DNA from: Triparma columacea
Lineage: Eukaryota; Sar; Bolidophyceae; Parmales; Triparmaceae
Length of the DNA stretch: 62,634 bases
Direction: 5' to 3'
Assembly: GCA_030267965.1 (NCBI GenBank)
Contig: BRYA01000358.1
Coordinates: 1 to 62,634 of the forward strand
The position numbers and the translations under genes are program-made. This document shows positions 34,201 through 43,058 of this stretch, piece by piece (the first letter of the stretch is position 1; each line of letters opens with the position of its first letter). The notes beneath the pieces were generated by a model. That model worked only from the letters and a program-made list of their open reading frames with translations. It made no database searches and was not told the origin of the DNA.

Positions 34201-36621
34201 GCTTCTTCCTCCCTGTCAAAAACCTTCTTTTTCTCAAGGAGGCGGTGAGAAAGCTTTGAGAGGCGCTTACGGGACTTTCGAAGTCCTTCCTCGAGGTCAG
34301 CTTCCGTCGTTGCTTCTCCATACATTAGTTCTCGAAGTTCAACGAGCGAAAGGGGCTCATCCGGCTTCTCTGTCATTGACTTGGCTCTAGCGGCTAGGGT
34401 AAGCTCCTTCTCTCCTTCGTCGTCAAGATCGTCTCCAGGCTTCTTGTACTTCCAGCCGTCCGTGCCGGTGGCCAGCGTCTCGATTTCTTGCAAATCGTAA
34501 ATGAGCTCCTCTTCCTCTCCATCCTCGTCCGTCTCTGGCTGTCGATTTTTGAGGTACGATATGACGACACGGGCTGCGTCAGTTGCTGCCGCTTTGGGGT
34601 CCACCGCGTTAGCGCCATTAGGAGTGACCACGAACCCTTCCGGAGCCTCCCAGGAAGTCTCCCCGGTTTCCTTGTTTGAAAAGTAATTCTGTGGAGAGCG
34701 AAAAGCGAGAGTGACGAGCGAAGCGAGCCGCGCGGAAAGGGTTGAGTTAGTGATCAAATTTATCATACCTTGCTTAATGTTTATTCTTACCTGACCCCAC
34801 TGATCCGTCTCTTGAACCCAGTTAGCGAGCTCCTCTGCTGCGTCATCGTCGTCGTCGTTGTTGGAAGGAGGGGGGGCGTCGAGGAGCTTGTTGCCCATCT
34901 CGTCGCGTCCAGGAGGAGGGACGTAAAGCATTGCAGGGGGTTGCTCCCAAGCTGACTGCCCAGTATCCGCGTGCTGATAAAACATCTGGCCGTACTCATC
35001 GTATTGCTCGGACCACTTCCCGGACTCAAGGACTGCAGCCCTAATCTCCTCCTTAAGAGCGCGCTCAGCATCAAGCTCAAGAGCTTTCTGGCGTTTTGCG
35101 GCCTTTTGCTCAACGTCGAGGGTTTTGAACTTCATCAAAACCGAAGGCATGAGCCAGCCCGGGGGCCAAAGGTCGGCGAGCTCTATGCGGTCTTCTGTTC
35201 TAGCGGCCTGGATGTGTAAATTGGGTGAATTGGGTTTGGGGAACAGTATGTTAGCAGTAAGGAAGAATGCCGCGATTTGAAAGTCGGGGAAGCTTGTAAG
35301 TTTCTCACCTTCTCTTTCATGAGGTCGGCCTTGGCGGATGCAACCTCTAAGCGGAGGGGCGCGACAAGGACCTCGATTTCCTTCTCCATCTGCTCCTCTA
35401 GCTGGCCGACCTTCTCTTTCAAGGCCTCGTTCTCCTTCGACAGAGAGTCGACCTTCCTGTTGAGGGCAGTGACCTTGAAATGCTGCTTCGAAATGACATC
35501 GTTCTTGGTCTGCGGGCGAGCGAAGTGAGAGCCAATTGAGCCAAAGTGAGCGAGGCGAGTCGCAGAAAGGGTTGCGTTTGTGGGTGCGTCGCTGTGTTGC
35601 TTTGGTATTTGCCCATTCTTCTACTCACCTCTATTCGCTCCGCTGCGTGGTCCGCCTTGCTTTTGTGCTGTTCAATCTTGTTATTATACTGCTGGAAATC
35701 CGGGAGGCGGTTCATCACGTTGTCGTAAATCGTGTTCATGGCCCCATCGAAAGTCTGCATTTCATGGAAAATCTCTACTGACGCCGTTGTCCAGTGCTTA
35801 AGCAGGGCTTTGAGGTTCATAATTTCCGCCCGGGTTTCGTTCACGGTAACCTCCATCTTCCTTTTTGCTGTTTCGGCATCACGGGCCTTGGAAGTGGCCT
35901 TGTGGAGGGCGTTCTTGTCCGAGTCGCCTTGATCTATGTTCATTACCTTCTCCGCAAACTCAAGGATCATGGGTTTGTCCTTAGATGTTTCGCCCGTTTC
36001 GTCGTTCACAAACATTACCTGGGAGGGAGGGGGTGAGAGAACCGCGCAAATTGGCAGGGGGTGAAAAGGGAGTGGAGGAAGGAGCGGAGCGAAGCGAAGA
36101 CCTACAAAAACCACACCCTGTACCCCGACCCTAGTAGAAGTCCCTTGAAAAATTAAACCCCCCGATAACACCAAACCATACAGCCCGCCCTTCCGCCTTC
36201 CCTCTTTCCATCAACTTCACCCACCCCCCCTTGAACTCTCTACGCACCTTGCCAGACTTCCTGTCCTTCTTCTCATGCCAACCACAAGGGTCTCCTGAAA
36301 ATGCCCTGGTCATCTGATCCAGCCGTGAAGACAGCGTTCCTATTTGGTTCTCTTGTGAAGCTCTCAGGTCATCAAGAGCTGAGAAGGCGAGGGAAGGGGT
36401 TAGATTAAATTTTTGGAAGAGGGACGAGGGAGGTTCGGAGGAGTTGGAACCTTACCTTTTTGATTCTCGTCCTGAAGCTCCTGTTTTCTACGGTCGAACT
36501 CCTCCTCGTACTGATTGACCAACTCTTCGCGCTCATCTATGAGCTTCTCCTTCTCCAGGTTGGATGCCTCAACTTCCTCCCTGAGCCGGTCAATCTCGAC
36601 CTGGAGCTCATCATAGGACAT
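28203..36621 (-). CDS. WW / coiled-coil / armadillo-repeat giant protein
   Basis: Six exons (36621-36456, 36378-36248, 36018-35629, 35509-35309, 35207-34791, 34688-28203) give 2,596 residues. A coiled-coil head is followed by three WW or WW-like units (about residues 85-115, 360-390 and 425-455); unit 2 has YQHADTGQSAWEQPP and unit 3 is interrupted by an intron. A long Glu/Lys-rich region and extended coiled coils follow (about 700-1600). An armadillo-repeat array (about 1970-2530; repeated GGVExLxxMC, NALxxLxNLS-like units) precedes a C-terminal zinc ribbon (CSNCGMKQASGGNCASCG). WW domains bind proline-rich ligands and ARM arrays bind peptides, so a cytoskeletal, ciliary or trafficking scaffold is plausible but unproven. 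Confidence 0.8.
34689..34790 (-). repeat. Introner-like intron, in frame and stop-free
   Basis: A 102-nt GT-AG intron (GTAAGAATAAAC ... CTCTCCACAG) with the shared block CACTAACTCAACCCTTTCC and GGCTCGCTTCGCTCGTCAC. It splits the third WW unit. It is a multiple of three with no stop, so retention would add 34 residues. Confidence 0.75.
35510..35628 (-). repeat. Introner-like intron
   Basis: A 119-nt intron containing CACAAACGCAACCCTTTC and GCGACTCGCCTCGCTCAC, then a second similar end CTCACTTCGCTCGCCCGCAG. It lies in the WW/ARM gene. Confidence 0.7.
36019..36247 (-). repeat. Intron with introner-type motif
   Basis: A 229-nt intron splitting the first WW-like unit, with an atypical GTGCGT donor. 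It contains GTCTTCGCTTCGCTCCGCTC internally, not at its 3' end, so it may be an older or rearranged copy. Confidence 0.5.
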
Positions 36622-37858
36622 GGCCCGGGGGGAGGAGCTGGCGAGGTACCAGAGGAGGGAAGAAGAGGAACGGGGTTGGTCGGAGGGTCAACCTTATAAC
36701 GTAGTTTGCGTTTGTGGAGGCAGTACAACAAACAAAAAGGTGTAAAGCGGGGGCGGTTCGAAGGGAACCGAGCCGGTTAGTGTTTTGGAAATGTTGCCAT
36801 TTCCAGAGGAATTACCATTATAGAGGGATAATGAATTTGGGGCGAAGCCATTTTGCAAATTAAACGCGGTGCGGTTTATTGTCATTCCAAGCGCGTCGAA
36901 GGTGTACGAGACACGCTTCTCAGCAGGGTGGGTGGGTGGCATTGAAAAATTCCCCTATACGTGACGCTAATCCTACGTGGAGGGGCCGGGGCCCCCTAGT
37001 AGCGCACGAACTTTCTTATCAAGCAGGAAAATTTATGTCTTCTCCCCGCCTCAGGATCCTTCTAACTTCCAAATTCCTATCAGCCAACTTGGCGAAAAAA
37101 ATCTTTTTGCTCTTTTGTCCGAACGAAGCAGATTGTTGAAGCAGATTGTTGTTAAAGAAAAATCCTTTAAATGTAAGCGCGTCGCTTTGAAGACCCCCTT
37201 GCCGGAAAATTCTTGTGTTATAGTTGTTATTGTGTGCTTTTGAACGGCCGTGATGTCCGCATTTAGCCCATTTACTTGGCATGAGTCCTCTTCAACGACG
37301 GCGAGCTTTGTTTTCCTTTCAAGAGATTTTTCATTGCCTTTCTGGTGATTGGTGGTACTTTGTGCGTGGTATGGTCCTTTAACTTTCTAGTTGTTCGCGG
37401 GGGGGGGGTGCAAGGGCGCGTGGAATTGTACCAAAGGCTAGTTTTTGTTGAGAGGAACCCCATATATAGCGCCGGCCTTAATTTTTGCTTGTTTTTACTG
37501 AGGTTCGTGACCACAAATAGCGGTATTTATCGTATTTTTGGTGGTAAACAACCTTCAAGTTCGCCGGACAGCATTACATGCCCCAGCACATCCTTCACTG
37601 ACCATAAAATATCAATCTAACTTGAACCTCCTGCTTTCGTATCGCTCCCTGTTTAGTGCTTGTTTTCTTCCTCTCATCGCAGGAAACACCGATAAATCGA
37701 CAAGCTTGCTACTACAACACACACACCCACTCAACGCCTTGAACCCCTTGCACCATTATTGCCAGAAAAAAGAAAGTTCGCGGGGCCACATACCCACGGA
37801 AGGTTGGAATAGACTAATTTGTGTACGCCCGACCCGCTCCACGTAGACGATCTTCGCT
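36622..37858. other. Intergenic region with dispersed repeat
   Basis: A divergent region between the WW/ARM gene and the orphan gene. It holds dispersed-element copy B (36787-36890). A basic minus-strand frame at 37272-37511 (ending SSPSLKRTHAK) has no ATG at its start and is not supported as a gene. Confidence 0.5.
36787..36890 (-). repeat. Dispersed ~105-bp element, copy B
   Basis: On the minus strand it reads TTGGAATGACAATAAA, CCGCACCGCGTTTAATT, then AAAATGGC and at the end ATGGCAACATTTCC. The blocks and total length match copy A at 14416-14523. Confidence 0.75.
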
Positions 37859-40800
37859 ATGTCGTCGGGCTCAGGGAGTGAGAAGCCAACTAAGAAACCG
37901 AGGACAGCGGACTCCACCCCAACTTCCCCACGCACACAACACACCGAGCCCGCCGCAAACCTCCCCTCCTCCTCTCTCCCTGCAACCCTCCCGCCCCCTG
38001 CATCCATCCCACCCGCCACAAACCCCACAAACTCTTCTGACTCTGTAGACGACGATGATGTCGCTGATGAAGCAGCAAACTATCCCGACTATGAAGACGA
38101 CGATGGTATCGCCGATGAAGAGGCCCTAAAAGACATCAATATCGACCCCGAAGATAAACAGCAGCTTTTTGAAGCGTTCAAGGCTCGCGCGACAATGTTC
38201 AAAGAAATAATGTCACCTTCTGCTGCAAAAAATTTACTCCTCCAACACTCTAGTGAAAGCCCCGTGTCGAAGGCTGCTGAACTCGACGCTCTCGACGCTA
38301 TGCTCGAAAAGGAGGGTATTGAAGGAGTATATTTCAGGTGGCCATTCTCTTCAGCAGCCTTCGGCACATTCTTGCCTGTTAGGGACAACATAAGACTGCG
38401 TAGCTCGTTGGGAGAGACTCGTAACATGCATCCTAATACGAAGTTAAGTGAAGACCATGTTGAAGTGAGTCGGATAACTATAGGTGAGAGTGTTATCATA
38501 TATATTGTCGATGCATATATAGTCGATGCAGGACACTAACACTTTGCAGCCATGGTCGCAAGCTTCTTTCCTCAGCTTTTCAACATAGCGTACACAATAT
38601 TGCTGCAACATAAATTTAAAAAGTGCGCGAAACCGTTCCTACAGGACGCGTTCGTTTATTATATTGTTCACAAGGGCGAAGAAACGGGCTTGGGGGAGGG
38701 GGAGGAGGAGGACATAGAGTCCTTTGAGGAGACACTCGTCAACGCGGCTCCAGGCGAGCATAAGGGCGAGGCGTTATCAACCATGCAAACGGACAAGGAC
38801 CTCAATCTCGCCAACGCACTGGCATTCCTCAAGTGAGTTACCTTAACGACGACAGAAGACGAAAGCCCTCACTAACACTAACGCACTCACACCCATTTGT
38901 AGGACTTACCCCACCGATATAGATTTCGAGAGACTGAGCAGGCCGAATGGACCCGTTGTCATGTACCGGCTTGGCAAGAAGGTGCCGACAAATATCAACC
39001 CCTTCAACCAAGAACCCAACCCCTTCGCCCAGCGTTTCTCCCAATTCTCCCACGCTAAGGCCTTCCAGAGCAGGGTCCAGGGCGACAACCCCCAGAGAGA
39101 CGAGTCCAACGATGTCTATGCGAACAGGATGAGGGGTGCGGTAGACAAAGCGTACAAGGAATTGAAGGTCGAAGTTCCGAAAGAAGGGATCCCAAACTCC
39201 GCGTGGAACGCCTCTTCCTTTGGTCCATCCATAAGCTGCCTCTCCCAGACCATGTGCCTGGTCGTTATGTATTATTTTATTTTGAAGGGCTCTAAACAAG
39301 AAGACCTCGACAAGATAATGACATATTTATACGCTTGCGAGGGCTCCCCCTCCAACTCCCACCAAGCATCATCCGTCTATGTCGCCACTGCAGAATGGGA
39401 TAACCTTGAGCCGTACGATGCCAAGCAGTTGAAGGGCTTCATAGATACATTCTTTGGTCTCACTCTAGGGGCTGCCCGACGCGCCCCCGAATGGGGATTA
39501 CGTTGGGTGCGACCGTGGTTTAAACGCCACATGATGCAGAAGTCCACTGAAGATGAGGGGAATGATGACATGGACAATAATGACCCCTCCTATCTCATGC
39601 TGGAGAAAGAAATACTGAGAATCAAAACTGTCGGCTCCTCAACGTTCAAGGGGAAGATGAGTGTTACAAACATGAAGGGGGTCGAGATTACGAATATTTG
39701 TAGGCCTTCGGCTGCGCAGGCGAAAGAGTTCATAGAAGAACCGAGCAAGATGGACCTGTCCTCCGCCCCCGCCGCCCTCCCCCCCACCGCTCCTGCTCCT
39801 GCTGCGGCTGCCCCTGCTGCTGCCCCCCTCCCTCCCCCCACCGCCCCTGTAATTCAGACTGCTGCGGCTGCCCCTGCCGCCCAAAACCCCCCCATACTCT
39901 CTGCCGGCTCATCTTCCGACAACAATTACCTCCCAATTCGACGCGTCAATGATTTCTCACTCGTTAAAGAATCAATTATGACCCATCTGATTAGCTTTGG
40001 GCTCCGGGCCGGTGCTATTAGGGTGCTGAACCCAAAAAAGAGGAATGTTGGGTTTTTAACCCGTGCGAAGTTACTCACGGACGCAACTTTGGACTGCCCG
40101 ACAATGCGCAATCTGTGGTTCGTTTTTCCGCTTTTTTTGAATGGTGTCCCATCCCATGATTGGACAAAAAGGGCAGTGGTCACAGAAATGTTGCTACGAA
40201 TTCTGAAGGGGCCGGGCGCATCGTCGAAGGTAGCTTGGATTGCAAATAAGGAAGATCGCATAAAGAACACGTTTTATAATGTAGCTACGGGGGGAGCTGC
40301 GTTCGTGATCTTGCTGTTGAAGATTGAGTTCAATTTGTTCACGAACGAGGAGAAGGAGATAAAGAAAGGAGTGAAGGACCTTTTTAGAGTCGCGATGGAT
40401 GAGGACGACAAGATTCACGACTGTTTAGTGAGCGTAGGGTGGAGTGCTACAAAGGAAGCCGCTGCGAGGCTGGTCGCGTTTGGGCTGTTCCAAAATATTG
40501 ACAGCCTGGACAGGAGCGAGGACGTTAACAGTTTCGCGAACCTGGATTCGATCACAAACGCTGTTAAGGATGATGACATCACGCTGGCTCAAGCGGCTCT
40601 GCTAAGAACGAGCCCCTACTCCGGCTGCAGGCTGAGGGAGTGTGGTGACAAGGGCATCGAGATCATTTACGAAGAGGCCCGCAAGTTCAACAAAGATGAC
40701 CGCACCAACGGAGTTAACAAGCTCAAGGAAGATATTGAAGAGAAGTTTGAGGAGATCAAGCCTTTCGTGAAACCGATCCAAACCAGTTTGCAGGAAAGCT

Positions 40801-40985
40801 TCAGGGAGGATGACCAGTTCAAAAGCTACCATGAGTATTTCCCTCAAACAGATGACGAGGTGGAGGAGATGCGAGGGGACGATGTGGAGAATGAGGGCAT
40901 GGACGAGATGATGAGGGGGGGGGATGAGGGGGGGGGGGTTGAGGACGAGATGATGAGGGGGGGGGATGAGGGGGGGGGGGTTTAA
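37859..40985 (+). CDS. Orphan 996-residue protein
   Basis: Exons 37859-38483, 38550-38832 and 38903-40985 join in phase (625+283+2083 nt). The first donor is the second possible GT (ATAG|GTGAG), because the earlier GTGAG gives the wrong phase. An N-terminal disordered Pro/Ser/Asp region precedes a conserved-looking globular part (YFRWPFSSAAFGTFLPVRD, FAYNIVH-like helices). An Ala/Pro linker (residues about 590-640) leads to a second globular half (LLILGPGA-like, FNLFTNEEKEIKKGVKDLF). The C-terminus is a short tandem DEMMRGGDEGGGV. No family was recognised. The size and two-half organisation could suit a domesticated mobile-element protein, but no catalytic motif supports that. Confidence 0.6.
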
Positions 40986-41723
40986 TAACTACGACAAGAG
41001 CAAAACTCAAAGGCCGCAAAAGAAACATATGGAGATCGGTGACTCCATGGAAAATAAAATAAAAATCCTCTTCGTCGCTTTTAGGAATCCTTTACCCTAC
41101 GTTGTTTTTATAACTAAACGCTTAAGAGTATAAGCCAATATTACAGGTATTGACACAGTTTTGACCTGCACCCCCCTCTCTCAGAGCTTCTCTTCTTTTC
41201 AGAGACTCTCTTGCTCCTTCTGGAAGCCTTGGGGGTCGCCTTGATCTTCATGTTCTGTATATAAAGGTTGTTGAGTGTTGCATACGCCAAGAAAGTTAGT
41301 TTCCCAGTGGCATTTGGAAAGGAAGTTTGGCTGTGAGGATTTTTTTCAGACCCATAAAAAGTCAAAGAGAGACAACGTAAGTGATTCTTTTTTCTCGCCC
41401 GCATTTTCATCCCTGAGGGCGACGGCGGATCAAAGATTAGCGGTTATGTTTCCATTTTACTGCCTTAAAACAAGTAATTTGACTTTATTTTTAACAAAAG
41501 ATTGACGCAAAGAATACGCCAACACATACCCAAGCCCCTGTTAAGCCCTTAGCAGCTCACAGGCCCCTACAACCAAAAAATCCCACGTCCTAAGCCCCTC
41601 AATCCTCTCATCCCAAACTTTTCTCAAAGTCAAACAGCAAAAGCTTCTCCTCACTCCTCACAACCAGCCAGGCTCTCGCTGTAAGTATTTCTTTTGCCCT
41701 CTCCTCCCTCTCTCCCAGATTAC
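40986..41723. other. Intergenic region with 5' UTR intron candidate
   Basis: It contains the probable 5' UTR of the Sec7 gene, including a possible 38-nt UTR intron (41681-41718, GTAAGTATTT...TCTCCCAG). The rest is AT-rich. Confidence 0.5.
41141..41410 (-). CDS. Possible small basic protein (weak)
   Basis: An 89-residue ATG-initiated frame, Lys/Arg-rich towards its end (KASRRSKRVSEKKRSSERGG). It sits alone in an intergenic region and resembles nothing I recognise. Codon bias is not convincing. It may be spurious. Confidence 0.2.
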   Translation of the reverse strand: MKMRARKKNHLRCLSLTFYGSEKNPHSQTSFPNATGKLTFLAYATLNNLYIQNMKIKATPKASRRSKRVSEKKRSSERGGCRSKLCQYL

Positions 41724-42989
41724 ATGCACCTAACGCAGAAGGACATCAATAATGCTGTCGTTGATTGCGAGAGGCAGCTCGCCAAGACGAGAATGAGGCT
41801 GAAGGCTATTCAGGGTCTCAAGTTGGTCTCCCCAACAAGCAACGAAGAGGACTCTGTAATCCTCAGGAAGAAGGTCAGGATGAAAGGCTTCGAAGATGAG
41901 AACAACATAGCTTTGAACTTAGGTGTTGGCGGAAGGGGCGATGCCGAGAGCGGGGGGGGGAGGAAGACGGGCAGACGAGCCAGTCTAAGCAACAAGGTCC
42001 ATGAGAAGATCAAGGATAGGATCATCAGGACGTTCAACCTTGACGCATCGAGGGGGCTCGTCATGATGAGGGAGAACGGCTTCGGTAGGACGCCGGAACA
42101 GACTGCTAGGTTCCTTCTCAATACTGGTGGGCTCAACAGGGAGATGATAGGGAAGGCTCTGGGGAGCTTTGGGGCGAGGGCAGACGACGAGAGGGGAAGG
42201 GAGAGCTTGCGACTTTTCAGCGAGGGTATAGAAATGGAGGGTCTGCCTTTCCTCGTTTGTCTCCGGCGGTACCTGAGCAGGTTCAAGCTTCCAGGGGAGG
42301 CCCAGATGGTTGACAGGATATTGGAGTCCTTTGCCAGGGCGTACTGCAAGGTGAACCCGGATGCTTTCGGTGGGGGGGCAAGCGTCGTTCATGGGGTGGC
42401 CTTCGCGGTGGTTATCCTCAACACGGACTTGCATTCCCAAAACTTGCACAAGAAGTCGCACACGAGAATGACCAAGGCCCAGTTCTGCGACAACACGAGG
42501 CACATGGAGGGGTGCGAGGGCCTGAGTCTTGAGTTCCTCGAGAACATGTATGACGACATTGCGGGGGACGAGATCGTCCACCAGGAGAACAGGGCCGATT
42601 TGCATGGGAATTTGTTTAGCGACTCGGTCAAGGAGGGGTGGATGAAGAAGAAGGCTCCGGGGATTGCTGTGACGAGTTGGAGGAGGAGGTGGTTCATCCT
42701 TACCAAGAATCCCCCGCAGCTCACTTACTTCGAGGATGACAAAACTAGCGACCCCAAGGGGTATATTCCGATGGTCGATGTTGGGGTGAGGAAGACGGAC
42801 AAGACGAAGCACAAGAAGGGAATAGAGTTGTTCCCGAAGAACGGGGGGATGTTGAAGAGTGCGAAATACTTGAGGGGGGAGTTGGTTGTCGGGGAGCATC
42901 AGATAGCGGAGTTGAAGGCAGAAAGCATGGACGAGTGTTGGGAGTGGCTAGCGGCCATTAATGATGTGTTGACTGCGGGAACTAACTAA
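41724..42989 (+). CDS. ARF guanine-nucleotide exchange factor, Sec7-PH (cytohesin-like)
   Basis: 421 residues from the ATG at 41724 (an upstream in-frame TTG is ignored). An N-terminal helix, possibly a coiled coil, is followed by a Sec7 domain at about residues 90-285. It has the catalytic glutamate motif LPGEAQMVDRILESFA and the second signature VVILNTDLHS. A PH domain follows (about 300-415: VKEGWMKKKAPG, WRRRWFILT, ending WEWLAAIND). This is the cytohesin/BRAG-like order: the Sec7 domain loads GTP on ARF GTPases, and the PH domain binds phosphoinositides at the membrane. It is short and lacks other domains of large GEFs. Confidence 0.9.
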   Translation: MHLTQKDINNAVVDCERQLAKTRMRLKAIQGLKLVSPTSNEEDSVILRKKVRMKGFEDENNIALNLGVGGRGDAESGGGRKTGRRASLSNKVHEKIKDRIIRTFNLDASRGLVMMRENGFGRTPEQTARFLLNTGGLNREMIGKALGSFGARADDERGRESLRLFSEGIEMEGLPFLVCLRRYLSRFKLPGEAQMVDRILESFARAYCKVNPDAFGGGASVVHGVAFAVVILNTDLHSQNLHKKSHTRMTKAQFCDNTRHMEGCEGLSLEFLENMYDDIAGDEIVHQENRADLHGNLFSDSVKEGWMKKKAPGIAVTSWRRRWFILTKNPPQLTYFEDDKTSDPKGYIPMVDVGVRKTDKTKHKKGIELFPKNGGMLKSAKYLRGELVVGEHQIAELKAESMDECWEWLAAINDVLTAGTN

Positions 42990-43058
42990 CTAGGGTTAGG
43001 TTTTGTTAAAGAAACCAATGAAGAGGGGGTTAGCCGTTTACGCTTTGCCTGTGGCGAC

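Noticed and set aside
38465..38549. The earlier GTGAG donor at 38465 in the orphan gene
   Set aside because: It joins out of phase with the next exon. The donor at 38484 restores the frame.
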